64,000 bases of DNA from Acinetobacter tjernbergiae DSM 14971 = CIP 107465. Lineage in GTDB: Bacteria; Pseudomonadota; Gammaproteobacteria; Pseudomonadales; Moraxellaceae. The stretch lies in the NCBI RefSeq assembly GCF_000374425.1, contig NZ_KB894356.1, positions 124,001 through 188,000 of the forward strand, in the 5' to 3' direction. Below, piece after piece: positions 1-9,793 of the stretch. Both the position numbers and the translations under genes were made by a program. The stretch's first letter is position 1, and each line of letters starts with the position of its first letter. Below the pieces are notes generated by a model. That model saw nothing but the letters and a program-made list of their open reading frames with translations. It made no database searches and was not told the origin of the DNA.

Positions 1-318
1 ATGTACCCAATCGTCCTGTTTCTTATAGGTGACAGGTACACCTTCCAATAACATACGGTGGAAAGCACGGTTGTTGGTGACGAGGTCTAAACTTTCAGGT
101 TGATTCAGCTTTTGTAAAACTTGCTCAAAACAACTCACAGGCAAATGTGGATTTAAGCGTTCAAAACCCGCCTGTAAATCAGCTTCGATTAAAATCTGTT
201 TATAGTCTTTGCGTAGAGGATTACTGCTATCGGGTGCAATATCAATACCATGAACGACTTCCCAGCCATTTTCTAAGAACCAATCGAGGCAAAGGTTTTC
301 GAGTTGTGTTTCGTTCAT
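1..318 (-). CDS. hsdR: Type I restriction enzyme R subunit, N-terminal part (runs off left edge)
   Basis: This is the first 106 codons of a type I restriction endonuclease motor/nuclease subunit, which cuts and translocates unmethylated DNA together with HsdM and HsdS. The visible start MNETQLENLCLDWFLENGW and the following GIDIAPDSSNPLRKDY are typical of the HsdR N-terminal nuclease domain, which is common to this family. The ATG is at 318 on the minus strand and the frame is open to base 1. It is the last gene of the hsdM-hsdS operon, about 105 bp after the Abi-type gene. The helicase part lies outside the window, so integrity cannot be judged. Confidence 0.85.
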   Translation of the reverse strand, partial: MNETQLENLCLDWFLENGWEVVHGIDIAPDSSNPLRKDYKQILIEADLQAGFERLNPHLPVSCFEQVLQKLNQPESLDLVTNNRAFHRMLLEGVPVTYKKQDDWVH

Positions 319-423
319 GTTGAATTTACCTTTGTTATATAGGTGTAAAAATGCTTTGACATGGTAAGGCATTTACCTGATAATATCGGGTAATACGCCC
401 AGCACCTCTTCATTATTGTAGTT

Positions 424-1398
424 TTAATAATGTACGTGCTGGCTTTTATTTGCCTGTGTTTTATTCATCCATAGCTCCCAGTTTTCCCAGCCTGTTACAC
501 ATCCTGTATCTCTTATGCCCACCGCAGGGTGCTTCTGTAATGCAAACTCTGCAAATAATTTTTTGATGCGGTTGCCCCATTCCGAATTTGGGCAAATGGT
601 ATCTAGTACCTGTTTCATTAAGCATAAATATAAAAATGGCTTGGCATTGTCTAGTTGAAACCCTGCAAGGTGAGGTGGAACATTTGAGCGGTCTACAATA
701 TTAGCATTCCACAGACGGCTGTGATGCGCTGCAATGTTGCGGATATGGTTTAGGCTACGTAGCCATTTGGCAAAAGTTTTACCATTCACTGCACCATATT
801 TTTTTGCGATGGCATCCTGATGGATAGTTTTCATGCCAGCATATAAAGTAGACATCATGCCAAAATCCCATAACTCGATCGCCACCCAAACTGGCAACTG
901 ACCACCATATTCATTGCTGTGATGTTCAACAAATGCGGTTTTTGCATTACGGCGGATACATTCTTGATATTTACCCAGCCATATCTGGTGAGCAGTTTGG
1001 TTTTTTCCTCGTGCTAACCGTATTGAAAAGTTACCATGAAAGTGCTTCGCCTGTAGATGAGCGAGTGGGTTTAACTTGCCCAAGCAATAAGCAATATCCA
1101 CCCGTACTGCCATTTCTATACGCTCTATAGCATCTAGCGCCAAAAGTCTTAATTTTTTGTCAAAAATATAAAGTTTTACAGCCTGTTCAAAACTACAGTC
1201 CTGTATAAACTGATCCAGTTTTTTCTGAGTAGATGACTCTACCTGCCGAAACGGATACCAGTAGCCACTCAATCTGTAATAGCCAATCCGTCCTAGATAA
1301 TCTATTGCTTTGCTGCGGTCACCGACATACAGACCACGCTGTTCGAGTAAGGACAGTTGGTCTGCATAGGATTTCCATATTTTTAGGGGTTTATTCAC
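424..1398 (-). CDS. Abi_2 family (AbiD/AbiF-like) abortive infection protein
   Basis: A 324-residue protein with the Abi_2 pattern: an N-terminal LLEQRGLYVGDRSKAIDYL, the aromatic GYYRLSGYWYPFR block, an ERIEMAVRVDIAY segment, and later an RNIAAHHSRLWN motif that resembles the HEPN-type R-x4-6-H site. Abi_2 proteins (AbiD, AbiF) block phage growth, and many HEPN proteins are RNases; RNase activity here is inference. It starts with GTG at 1398, which overlaps the hsdS stop (GTGA), behind an AAGGAAC ribosome site, so it is translated with the restriction operon. It sits between hsdS and hsdR and probably acts as a backup defence. Confidence 0.8.
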   Translation of the reverse strand: MNKPLKIWKSYADQLSLLEQRGLYVGDRSKAIDYLGRIGYYRLSGYWYPFRQVESSTQKKLDQFIQDCSFEQAVKLYIFDKKLRLLALDAIERIEMAVRVDIAYCLGKLNPLAHLQAKHFHGNFSIRLARGKNQTAHQIWLGKYQECIRRNAKTAFVEHHSNEYGGQLPVWVAIELWDFGMMSTLYAGMKTIHQDAIAKKYGAVNGKTFAKWLRSLNHIRNIAAHHSRLWNANIVDRSNVPPHLAGFQLDNAKPFLYLCLMKQVLDTICPNSEWGNRIKKLFAEFALQKHPAVGIRDTGCVTGWENWELWMNKTQANKSQHVHY

Positions 1399-2798
1399 GC
1401 TATCTGTTCCTTATCAGAACTATTTTTTGTGTCTGCCAGCGTGGTTACATCTACTTCCCCCGATAATAATTTAGGCAATAAAGTATCTCTAATATTTTCT
1501 AAATTTTTAATCTCATCACTCTTTAAAGAAATTAATTTAAATATCTTGTCAATTCTATCTTTGAAAAGCATATTGATAGCATTATCAGCAATCAAAACAT
1601 CTTGAGATTCCATAATCACTTTAGTAAGGTGAGTAAAAATAGAGCCTGTCCCAGCACTTTTCATGGATTCAGTTTTTCTAAACATTGTTAGGTAGAGAAA
1701 ATATCTACTGATAATTGTTTCATCAACATCCATTTTCCAAATATGATAATGATAGATACTTTTCGGTCCTCTCCAAATATACGGACCAAATGTTGCAGAC
1801 CATGCATAAATAAAATCTTCCTTTTCGATTAACTTATCCTGAGGAAGATCCAAGTCCGAAAATACTGTTTTTCCACCACCCGTTAAATTTTGAATTCTTA
1901 CAATTGGGATACCTTCTTCTTTAAACTCAGTATTTTTATATGCTCTACCATTTAGAACCTTACATATATCTTTTAATTTTTTATATTCCCACCCCCTCGG
2001 CACCTCTCCCAACTCACTTTCTACCAACTCATCAGGAAACAATGCCGCCATTGCTTGTAATTCTGCAAAATCTTCTTTTTCCATTTGCTTAAGCTCAGCT
2101 TCACTTTTTCCACTAATCGCACACATCGCAGCACGTTCAGGGTCTTGTCCTGTTTGTTTTGCTGCAATCTTGGCACGCACAGGTTCAAAGTCGATAAACC
2201 AACTTTTAAATATGGCTTGAGCAATAGATTCTAGGGTTTGATTGATTTGGTTATTAAGATTAATTTTTTCATCGAGAGTTCGTAACACTTTAGAAATTTT
2301 CTTACTAGTAGAATAATCTATTCGAGGAAACGGAAGTGCTTCAATAATCGCACCATTGATATTAGCTTGATTAGCGCTGCCACTAGAATTAGCAACTAAA
2401 TAATTTTGAGATTCTTTAGTACCTAAAAAATAAAAAATAAAATCTTTATGTACAGTTTTGTCTTTTTTTAGAACAACTCTTCCGACTCGTTGGTTTATCC
2501 AAGCTCTTTTTCCCTTATCCCAAAATCGGGCAACCCTACCAACAAGTGATTGTGGTGCATTTGGTCCAGAACCAGTCAATGATATTAATACATCTCCCTC
2601 ACTGACTATATAACGTTCTGTCTCATCAGCTGAATTTTTATCAATGTAAGCACAATCATTAATATCTACATAACCTGTCCGAATATTTTTTATTTTTAAT
2701 ACAGGATAAGTGGAGTTTTCAATAAACTGCTGGCTTTTATAAGCATAACCACCTTGTATTGAAATATATTCACCTAGAGTTGTTAATTCAAAACTCAC
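1395..2798 (-). CDS. hsdS: Type I restriction-modification specificity subunit S
   Basis: This 467-residue protein chooses the DNA target of the type I complex. Two target-recognition domains (about residues 1-180 and 260-420) are separated by a conserved helical region containing NQTLESIAQAIFKSWFIDFEP, and a second helical region near the end carries IRDTLLPKLLSGE. This two-TRD arrangement is the family norm and implies a two-part recognition site. It starts with GTG overlapping the stop of the upstream ATPase gene (GTGA), behind a strong GGAGGTGAGGT site. It looks intact. The recognition sequence cannot be read from the protein. Confidence 0.9.
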   Translation of the reverse strand: MSFELTTLGEYISIQGGYAYKSQQFIENSTYPVLKIKNIRTGYVDINDCAYIDKNSADETERYIVSEGDVLISLTGSGPNAPQSLVGRVARFWDKGKRAWINQRVGRVVLKKDKTVHKDFIFYFLGTKESQNYLVANSSGSANQANINGAIIEALPFPRIDYSTSKKISKVLRTLDEKINLNNQINQTLESIAQAIFKSWFIDFEPVRAKIAAKQTGQDPERAAMCAISGKSEAELKQMEKEDFAELQAMAALFPDELVESELGEVPRGWEYKKLKDICKVLNGRAYKNTEFKEEGIPIVRIQNLTGGGKTVFSDLDLPQDKLIEKEDFIYAWSATFGPYIWRGPKSIYHYHIWKMDVDETIISRYFLYLTMFRKTESMKSAGTGSIFTHLTKVIMESQDVLIADNAINMLFKDRIDKIFKLISLKSDEIKNLENIRDTLLPKLLSGEVDVTTLADTKNSSDKEQIA

Positions 2799-4228
2799 AC
2801 CTCACCTCCAAATTCTTTCTTAATCGCCCAATAGCCACGTGTTCCACCCACACGCTCAAGCCAGCCAACATCTTTTAAATGATTCAGATGCTTTTGTAAG
2901 GCAGATTGATTAATCCCAAGTTGTTCTGCCAAAGAGCGATAAGAAACTTTCGGATTACGCCGAATTAAAACTAAAATTTCCTGTTGGCGTTCGGTGAGTT
3001 GGCTTGCTTCGATTGCACCACCTAAGTCTTCGATTACACCACTTGAATCATCAATTGCACCACCTATTGCACCACTTTCCAACTCAATCACAGGACGATA
3101 TAACTTCACATCAAAAAAATCATTGGTTTCTAAAAATTCAGGCGTTGGTAAATTTTCCGCTTCACACATCTGCTTAATCCGTTGCAGACCACTGCCCCAA
3201 TGCTCAATATAACCAAGCTCTCGAAACACACGAGCCAATACCCGATTACGAATTTCCGAGCGTCCCTGTAACAAGTCCGCTTCGGTTAAACCATTTGGTA
3301 ACCCACCTGGGGAGACAATATTGACCAAATCATCATATACAGCCACTTTGATATTGCGTCCAAAGTTACTGTAATCCCGATGTACATAGGCATTGACTAA
3401 GGCTTCACGGATGGCATTTTCTGGAATTTCCAAATAGTCATAACGCTTTAAGCCACGAATTTCAGCACGTAAAGACAAATGATTTTTAATAAAAATTTCG
3501 GTTTGTTCAATTTGAGAAAACAAGTCACCTGTGTATTCTTTACGGTCTAAAAACACACTCATATTTGTGCCTTTAAATCGGGCGCATTGGGTCATCACAT
3601 GCTCATATTGACCGAGTAAGATCAATAAACCATGACTGGCATAACGCTGCCCTTGCTCTTCAATCACCAGTTTCAGATTCAACATTTTTTCTAAAGTCAG
3701 TGTTTTATCAGCAGCTTTGAACGCTGCTTCCAAGACCGTTAAATCGAGCTTTTCTAAAGGATATTGATAATTGGCTAAGGCATCAAAACTGATATTCAGC
3801 CGTTGCAATTCCAGTTGTTGAATATGCTCAGGCGATGCTACACGGTTACTCGCACCTAGGCGGATATATGTGCCTTGCTCACGTCCTACAGATTTAAGGT
3901 AATACGGAAATAAACTACCTCGTGCGACTTCCACAACCAATAGCTCAACGCCATCTATATTCTCAATATAGATTTGTGCTGCAAGTTGTGGGGCACACAA
4001 CTCATAAATCATGGAGGTGATTTTATCTTGCAACTCAAAAATATCATCTTGAATCCCAACCAACTGCCGATCATCAGTGACACCAACAATCAACTTACCG
4101 CCACTACCATTTGCAAAAGCAATTAATGTTTTGGCAATCTGCTGTCCTTTCGGTAACTGCTGTTTAAATTCTAAGGTTTTACTTTCACCTTTTTGTATTT
4201 CAAGCAGCAACGGTTGATCAGAACTCAT
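2795..4228 (-). CDS. AlbA_2 (Schlafen-type) / RecG-like ATP-binding regulator with winged helix
   Basis: A 477-residue protein. The N-terminal AlbA_2 (Schlafen-fold) domain is seen in ESKTLEFKQQLP and IAFANGSGGKLIVGVTDD. The middle HATPase_c_4/RecG-like region has IREALVNAYVHRDY, VSPGGLPNGL and LGYIEHWGSGLQRIKQ. A GAI/GVI-rich linker at about 390-415 leads to a C-terminal winged helix (LGINQSALQKHLNHLK). Such proteins are usually annotated as ATP-binding transcriptional regulators; some Schlafen-fold proteins act in phage defence. It overlaps hsdM by 11 nt and hsdS by 4 nt, so it belongs to the restriction operon, as regulator or extra effector (inference). Confidence 0.8.
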   Translation of the reverse strand: MSSDQPLLLEIQKGESKTLEFKQQLPKGQQIAKTLIAFANGSGGKLIVGVTDDRQLVGIQDDIFELQDKITSMIYELCAPQLAAQIYIENIDGVELLVVEVARGSLFPYYLKSVGREQGTYIRLGASNRVASPEHIQQLELQRLNISFDALANYQYPLEKLDLTVLEAAFKAADKTLTLEKMLNLKLVIEEQGQRYASHGLLILLGQYEHVMTQCARFKGTNMSVFLDRKEYTGDLFSQIEQTEIFIKNHLSLRAEIRGLKRYDYLEIPENAIREALVNAYVHRDYSNFGRNIKVAVYDDLVNIVSPGGLPNGLTEADLLQGRSEIRNRVLARVFRELGYIEHWGSGLQRIKQMCEAENLPTPEFLETNDFFDVKLYRPVIELESGAIGGAIDDSSGVIEDLGGAIEASQLTERQQEILVLIRRNPKVSYRSLAEQLGINQSALQKHLNHLKDVGWLERVGGTRGYWAIKKEFGGEV

Positions 4229-5948
4229 AACCTAAGCCTTTTAAATTCTTTTTGATTTCACTTTCCAGTACAGCACTTTCAGCAAATTGCTGTTTCAATT
4301 GTCCTGTTAAGCGTGCCATCTTCTCGGCAAAAGGTTCTCCATCCTCTTCCTGCTCGACTGCGCCCACATAACGCCCTGGGGTCAGTACATAGTCATGCTT
4401 TTGAATATCTTTTAATTCAGCCGAGAAACAAAAGCCTTTTTCATCCTGATAAGCTTCGCCCTCAAAATTTTCACCTTGCTGCCAAGCATGTAAAGCATCG
4501 GTAATTTTGGCAATATCTGCATCAGTAAAGTCACGCAGTACACGATCTTTCATATAGCCCAAGTTACGAGCATCAATAAACAAAGTCTTGCCTTCACGAT
4601 TGGCTTTCTTTTTATCTAAGGATAAACCATTCTTTTTGTCTTTCGTCAAAAACCAAATACAGGCAGGGATTTGCGTATTGGTAAACAGTTGCCCTGGCAA
4701 TGCAACGATACATTCCACCAAATCTGCTTCAATCAGGTTTTTACGGATTTCACCCTCATTATTGGTATTGGAACTCATCGAACCATTGGCAAGCAAAAGT
4801 GCCATACTGCCCGTTGGTGATAGATGGTGCAGCATGTGCTGCATCCAAGCAAAGTTGGCATTGCCTTGTGGCGGTGTGCCATATTTCCAACGTACATCGC
4901 TTTCCAGTGAAGCGTGCCACCAATCTTTGATATTAAACGGTGGATTTGCCATGACGAAATCAGCACGTAAATCTGGATGCTGATCATCTAAAAATGTATC
5001 GGCATTCTTTTTACCAAAATTAAAATCAATGCCACGAATTGCCATATTCATGGCAGCAAGTTTCCAAGTAGTTGGATTGCTTTCTTGTCCGTAAATCGAA
5101 ATATGCTTTTTCTGTTCAGATGCTTTGTAATGCTTTTCCTGTGCGTGTTGTTCAATGAACTTTTCACTCGACACAAAGAAACCACCTGAACCCATTGCAG
5201 GGTCATAGACTCGACCTTTATAAGGTTGCAGCATTTCTACAATCAAGGTCACGATACTTTTAGGTGTGTAATATTGCCCACCTTGTTTTCCCTCAGCTAA
5301 CGCAAACTGCCCTAAAAAGTATTCGTAGACATGCCCGAGAATATCCTTACTGTGCAGACTGAGTTTTTCACCATTGTATTCAGGCTTGGTAAAACTTGTA
5401 TCTGAAAATGTATTGATCAAATCCAACAGCTTGTCGTTATCTAGCTGATACTGCCCGATTCGATTCAGAATACCTTTTAATTTAGGGTTGGCTTTCTCAA
5501 TTTCATCAAAAGCATTATCAACTAACCAAGAGATAGAACGCAGTTTGACATCTTGCCCATGTTCATCTTGCCAAATAATCGAACCAATGGCTAAAGCGGC
5601 TATATTTTGTAACGTCGTCCAACGTGCTGCTTTAGGCACCCAAAACACATTTTTTTCTTGATAATAATCAATAATTTCTAATTCATCAGCGATTGCTTGT
5701 TGATATTCTTCTTCTGTGTCGTATTGATCACGAGGCATGTAATAGATGTTGTGATCATCCGCTTGTGCAAATAAATCCTTGAGTTCAGACTGACGTTCAT
5801 CAAAAGCATCTGATACATATTTTAGGAAAATTAATCCAAGCACAATATGCTTGTAGTTGGCAGCATCTAAGCTACTACGTAATTTATCAGCGGCTTTCCA
5901 AAGCTTATCATCTAAGTCATTTAGAAACTTTTGTTCCAATGAGTTCAT
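4218..5948 (-). CDS. hsdM: Type I restriction-modification DNA methyltransferase subunit M
   Basis: A 576-residue adenine-N6 methyltransferase. The N-terminal HsdM helical domain (LDDKLWKAADKLRSSLDAANY) is followed by the methylase fold with the SAM-binding motif VYDPAMGSGGFF and the catalytic motif NPPFN. It marks host DNA and forms the core of the complex with HsdS and HsdR. It is first in the operon, starting with ATG at 5948 behind GAGGATAAAG. Length and motifs are normal, so the modification half of the system appears functional. Confidence 0.92.
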   Translation of the reverse strand: MNSLEQKFLNDLDDKLWKAADKLRSSLDAANYKHIVLGLIFLKYVSDAFDERQSELKDLFAQADDHNIYYMPRDQYDTEEEYQQAIADELEIIDYYQEKNVFWVPKAARWTTLQNIAALAIGSIIWQDEHGQDVKLRSISWLVDNAFDEIEKANPKLKGILNRIGQYQLDNDKLLDLINTFSDTSFTKPEYNGEKLSLHSKDILGHVYEYFLGQFALAEGKQGGQYYTPKSIVTLIVEMLQPYKGRVYDPAMGSGGFFVSSEKFIEQHAQEKHYKASEQKKHISIYGQESNPTTWKLAAMNMAIRGIDFNFGKKNADTFLDDQHPDLRADFVMANPPFNIKDWWHASLESDVRWKYGTPPQGNANFAWMQHMLHHLSPTGSMALLLANGSMSSNTNNEGEIRKNLIEADLVECIVALPGQLFTNTQIPACIWFLTKDKKNGLSLDKKKANREGKTLFIDARNLGYMKDRVLRDFTDADIAKITDALHAWQQGENFEGEAYQDEKGFCFSAELKDIQKHDYVLTPGRYVGAVEQEEDGEPFAEKMARLTGQLKQQFAESAVLESEIKKNLKGLGYEF

Positions 5949-6276
5949 TCTTTATCCTCGATCAATGGTCAACCGCTGTGGTTTTATACTTAATGTTCAA
6001 TAGTTTATTACGTTAGCACATCTAAGACGAATGAAAAGTCATGTACTACACAAAAAAATAAAGATATATACTATTTTATATTTTAATCCCCTACCAAAGT
6101 ACAAAGCTAGGCACCCTTGGATAGGTACGACTATATATGTCGCTGGCAAGTATAATAACTTGTAATTAATCAAAAAAATAAGAGAACTATAATTCTCTTA
6201 TTTTATCTCATTGATATTATTAGCTTGATACTCATTACAAAACCGAGTTCTGTATTTTTCTGCCAATTGGTTTGGG
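5949..6276. other. Intergenic region with hsdM promoter area and a bidirectional terminator hairpin
   Basis: This AT-rich spacer must hold the leftward promoter of the hsd operon. The clearest structure is a perfect inverted repeat, AAATAAGAGAA at 6176-6186 and TTCTCTTATTT at 6193-6203, flanked by A and T runs. It could end transcription in either direction and separates the restriction operon from the mobile-element remnant to its right. I see no coding sequence here. Confidence 0.6.
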
Positions 6277-6615
6277 CTAATTTACAGCCCTTACACTTTG
6301 TCTCAGACTCTGTTTTATCTCCGTGGCATCATTGACCGCTTGAGCAATCGATGCTGCTGATACGACATCAGACCTCACCTCAACAGCATTTTGCTGATCA
6401 CTATAAAACTCCTCAACAATATCCAGCCCCTCCTCACCACCCACCTCAAAGCTGGCATTGCCGTAGCCCTGCCGTGCCACATGATCCAGAGCTTCCTGAT
6501 AAAACCCTGCTGCCGAAATGAAGCTCAAGTAGTTAAGGAAAAAGTCACTATCATTCAAGTAATTGGACTTGTGAATATTGTTAAATTCTTTTAAATATTC
6601 AAATTTTAAAAACAA
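6277..6615 (-). pseudogene. Truncated second copy of the gp3-like directionality-factor gene (C-terminal part only)
   Basis: The last ~78 codons match the C-terminus of the 300-residue protein at 14535-15437: both carry AAGFYQEALDHVARQGYGN, SFEVGG, EGLDIVEEFY and QQNAVEV, and both end in a KQ/R-SLRQSV-type tail. DNA similarity is high up to about 6512 and then stops. Upstream the frame runs through unrelated AT-rich sequence (FKFEYLKEFNNIHK) that is probably not native. The 5' two thirds, with the Cys cluster, are missing. It is best read as the scar of a second, related mobile element. Expression as a 112-residue protein is possible but unlikely. Confidence 0.75.
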
Positions 6616-6683
6616 TTGTCTTTAATTTTTAACATACATCAAGTAATTTAAATTTACTATCCATTTACACTATAAATTTGGTT

Positions 6684-6923
6684 ATGGCTATGACAAATTC
6701 TCCTATCTTCGATACATTGACCCAACTCATCGAATCATACATCCAAGAACATAAAGAAAGCCCACAAAAAATCCTTATTGGTTACAAAGCTTATTATGAT
6801 TTGATGGGAAACACGAGTTTTGCAGAGGAAGTTACAAACTCGGCATTAGATCCCAATAAAAGGAAATACCAAAAAATTAAAATCAAAATTACTAAAGATG
6901 ACTATCAACTTGAACTAGATTAA
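6684..6923 (+). CDS. Small hypothetical protein
   Basis: A 79-codon open frame starting at ATG 6684 (ATG 6690 is an alternative). The product has a helical N-terminus (FDTLTQLIESYIQEH) and a lysine-rich C-terminus (KYQKIKIKITKDDYQLELD). I recognise no family and see no good ribosome site. It lies between the mobile-element remnant and a convergent small gene, in a rearranged zone. It could be a genuine accessory gene or chance coding. Confidence 0.4.
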   Translation: MAMTNSPIFDTLTQLIESYIQEHKESPQKILIGYKAYYDLMGNTSFAEEVTNSALDPNKRKYQKIKIKITKDDYQLELD

Positions 6924-6966
6924 CAATTGTTATAGAGAAAAGCAGTGAGCCTAATCAAGCTGCTTT

Positions 6967-7206
6967 TCAATCATTTGCTTTGTCATCAAAAGACTTTTCT
7001 AATGCGGCAATCAGTTGCTCTCGCCCTTCTACGCCATATAGCTCAAAATTTATTGCATCAAGGTAATTTGTAATAAAAATCAGCCGACTGTTGTAATCAT
7101 TATGACGGTTTTTTTCTTTAAGAAACAATTTATAGTCTACTAATAATCGATAACTGCTCCGTGTATTTCTTTTTAAGCTACCTTGCTGTTCAACTCGACC
7201 GTCCAC
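6967..7206 (-). CDS. Small hypothetical protein, GTG start
   Basis: A 79-residue protein starting with GTG at 7206 behind a strong GAGGAGAAA ribosome site, which supports real translation. It is polar and helical (SSYRLLVDYKLFLKEKNRH, EGREQLIAALEKSFDDK), with no signal peptide or membrane segment. I do not recognise the family. It is convergent with the gene at 6684 and lies downstream of the ppk1 terminator, so it has its own promoter. Confidence 0.5.
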   Translation of the reverse strand: MDGRVEQQGSLKRNTRSSYRLLVDYKLFLKEKNRHNDYNSRLIFITNYLDAINFELYGVEGREQLIAALEKSFDDKAND

Positions 7207-7224
7207 TACTTTCTCCTCAGGTGT

Positions 7225-7252
7225 ATAAAAGAAAAACCCACTATCGTGGGTT
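7225..7252 (-). terminator. Rho-independent terminator downstream of ppk1
   Basis: On the minus strand the hairpin AACCCAC-GATA-GTGGGTT is followed by a T-rich run (TTTTTCTTTT). It lies about 130 nt past the ppk1 stop codon. Confidence 0.65.
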
Positions 7253-7380
7253 TATCATTTTGATTTTTATCTAGAAAATATGAAGTTATTATTTTTATGC
7301 TTCAATGTTTACTTTCTAGTTTTTCTAATCTTAGCTTATTCATTCCTTGTGACAGTTTAATGACCACATGATGCTCACAG

Positions 7381-9462
7381 TTAAGCTTCTCGATTCATTA
7401 AGTATCTTTGAGCAATATGAACAGGTTGATCCTGCTTAGGCTGGCATTGCACCCATGTACCATCAGCTTGAAGTTCCCATGCTCGGCGATTGTCTTTCAG
7501 ATAATTATTCAAGCCATCCTCTACAATTAGCTTTCTTAATTTCTTATCCTCAATTGGAAAACATGTTTCTATACGAGAAAATAGATTACGCCCCATCCAG
7601 TCTGCACTTGCACAATAGAGTTTGGTGTCACCATCATTATGGAAATAATACACACGTGTATGTTCTAAATAACGACCTACAATTGAACGCACTCGAATGT
7701 TTTCTGAAAGTCCTTTGACCTGCGGTCTCAGACAACAAATTGAACGAATAATCAGATCAATTTGAACACCAGCTTGTGATGCTTTATATAATGCATTTAT
7801 TAATTGTGGTTCGGTCAATGCATTGACCTTAATCATGATATGCGCTTTTTTACCCGCTTTACTATGTGCAATTTCCTGTTGTATCAGTTCCATGAGTTGG
7901 GAATGCAAAGTAAAGGGAGCATGGAAAAGTTTCTTTAACTTCGCCATTTTTCCCATACCTGTTAATTCTTGGAAGATTTTATGCACATCTTCACAAATTT
8001 CCTCATCACTGGTAAGTAAACCATAATCCGTATAAATTTTGGCATTGGTTGCGTGATAATTGCCCGTTCCTAAATGCACATAACGTTTAATTTTATCTTG
8101 TTCTCGGCGTACCACTAAGATCATTTTGGCATGTGTTTTATAGCCGACTATACCGTATACAACGACCGCTCCTGCTTCCTGTAATACGTTCGCCACTTCT
8201 ATATTTGACTCTTCATCAAAACGAGCGCGTAATTCAATCACCGCCGTGACTTCCTTACCATTTCTCGCTGCTTCAGCAAGAATCTTTACAATCTCAGAAT
8301 CTGCACCACTACGATAGAGCGTTTGTTTAATTGCGAGTACATTAGGATCATGTGCTGCATCCCTCAGCAATTTGGTCACAGGCTTAAAACTATCAAATGG
8401 ATGATGTAGCAACACATCCCCCGCTTTTAACACTTCAAAGATGGGTTTTTTACTATATAAAGCTTTTGGAATTTTTTGTTGGTATGGTTGAAAACGTAAT
8501 TCTGGCAAATCAAAATTAGAAATAAAACGAGCTAGATTAACAGGACCATCTACAAAATAGAGACTATCTTTTTCCAATTCAAATTGTTCTAATAAATAAT
8601 CAGCAATATGGCTAGGACAGTTTTTATTGACTTCAAGTCTGACTGCACGTCCAAAACGTCTTGCAGAAAGTTCACCTTTTAATGCGATCGCTAAATCCTC
8701 AACATCTTCTGAAACCGTCAAGTCCGCATTTCGAGTTACTCGAAATTGATGACATCCTGTTGCTTGCATGCCAGGAAATAGATCTGAAATATGCTCTTGC
8801 ATAATGGCTGATAGTAAAATGTAGTGTTCTGCATTCCCTGAAATTTCTTTTGGGAGTTTTACCAGTCGTGGTAAAGATCTTGGCGCAGGTACAATGGCTA
8901 AATCAATTTCTCGGCCAAATGCATCTTTCCCTTCCAAAGTCACAATGAAATTCAAACTTTTGTTCGCCAGTCTTGGAAATGGATGCGCTGGATCTAAACT
9001 GATCGGTGTGACGACGGGTTGCACCTCATTAAAAAAGTAGTTCTTAATCCACTCCTTATGCTTTTCAAGAATATCTGCATGTTGGATGTAGTGAACCCCA
9101 TGACCCTGTAATTGAGGAAGAATAGAATGATTTAGTATTTTATATTGTTCTTCTATCGCCTCATGTACAACCTTAGATATTTGCTCTAGCACTTCGCCTA
9201 AAGGCATTCCTTCTGGCCCTGTAGTCGCCATATTTCCAGAAATATTCATTTGCTGAATTAGGCTAGCAACTCGAATTTCAAAAAATTCATCCAAATTGCG
9301 CGAAAAAATAATTAGGAAATTCAATCGTTCAAGTAGAGGATGTTCAACATCTTTTGCCTGTGCAAGCACACGTTTATGAAACTCTAGTAAAGATAATTCT
9401 CGATTAATATAAGTTTCTAAACTATGTTCCATACCATTTTGTAATGCATGCAATGAAGTCAT
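7381..9462 (-). CDS. ppk1: Polyphosphate kinase 1
   Basis: A 693-residue enzyme that builds polyphosphate from ATP by way of a phosphohistidine. The family's domains are present: an N-terminal helical domain ([16 protein letters not shown]), a head domain, and two catalytic phospholipase-D-like domains. [20 protein letters not shown] carries the histidine usually autophosphorylated, and [17 protein letters not shown] the second conserved histidine. [17 protein letters not shown] and [13 protein letters not shown] are also typical. The length is normal. ATG 9462 is used; ATG 9432 is an alternative. It lies beside a broken phosphate transporter gene on the same strand. It looks intact. Confidence 0.95.
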   Translation of the reverse strand: MTSLHALQNGMEHSLETYINRELSLLEFHKRVLAQAKDVEHPLLERLNFLIIFSRNLDEFFEIRVASLIQQMNISGNMATTGPEGMPLGEVLEQISKVVHEAIEEQYKILNHSILPQLQGHGVHYIQHADILEKHKEWIKNYFFNEVQPVVTPISLDPAHPFPRLANKSLNFIVTLEGKDAFGREIDLAIVPAPRSLPRLVKLPKEISGNAEHYILLSAIMQEHISDLFPGMQATGCHQFRVTRNADLTVSEDVEDLAIALKGELSARRFGRAVRLEVNKNCPSHIADYLLEQFELEKDSLYFVDGPVNLARFISNFDLPELRFQPYQQKIPKALYSKKPIFEVLKAGDVLLHHPFDSFKPVTKLLRDAAHDPNVLAIKQTLYRSGADSEIVKILAEAARNGKEVTAVIELRARFDEESNIEVANVLQEAGAVVVYGIVGYKTHAKMILVVRREQDKIKRYVHLGTGNYHATNAKIYTDYGLLTSDEEICEDVHKIFQELTGMGKMAKLKKLFHAPFTLHSQLMELIQQEIAHSKAGKKAHIMIKVNALTEPQLINALYKASQAGVQIDLIIRSICCLRPQVKGLSENIRVRSIVGRYLEHTRVYYFHNDGDTKLYCASADWMGRNLFSRIETCFPIEDKKLRKLIVEDGLNNYLKDNRRAWELQADGTWVQCQPKQDQPVHIAQRYLMNREA

Positions 9463-9793
9463 TGGTTACTCTTATTTGTATATAAAAATTATATTTGCTC
9501 TTTATTAGAAACAAATTTTCTAGCTTATATTTTCTATAAAGTATATGACAAACTCATGACCCATGGTCTTAAAAACACGTTTATAGTCAGACTGATTAGC
9601 ATTAAGTTATTGGTCTAGATGGTATTCAAATTGGATAGATTTGCCAGTTTCATTGAAAATATTTACTGATTAGATTTTATAATCATTTTCTCATTATACA
9701 TGACAATGATAGCAAAAAGCAGAGCCAACACATTTCGTGTTTCACTCTGCTTTTTTGATCGTGAAAATCACGACAGATTCAACTCATACCCAT
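9463..9793. other. Intergenic region between pit remnant and ppk1
   Basis: No coding sequence is seen. The right part (9714-9756) is the pit terminator and the AT-rich left part should hold the ppk1 promoter. No clear PhoB box (CTGTCAT-type repeats) was seen, although phosphate control would be expected for these genes. Confidence 0.5.
9714..9756. terminator. Bidirectional terminator downstream of pit
   Basis: AAAAAGCAGAG (9714-9724) pairs with CTCTGCTTTTTT (9745-9756), with an inner ACAC/GTGT pairing. A and T runs on each side let it work in both directions. It follows the pit stop codon at 9794. Confidence 0.7.
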
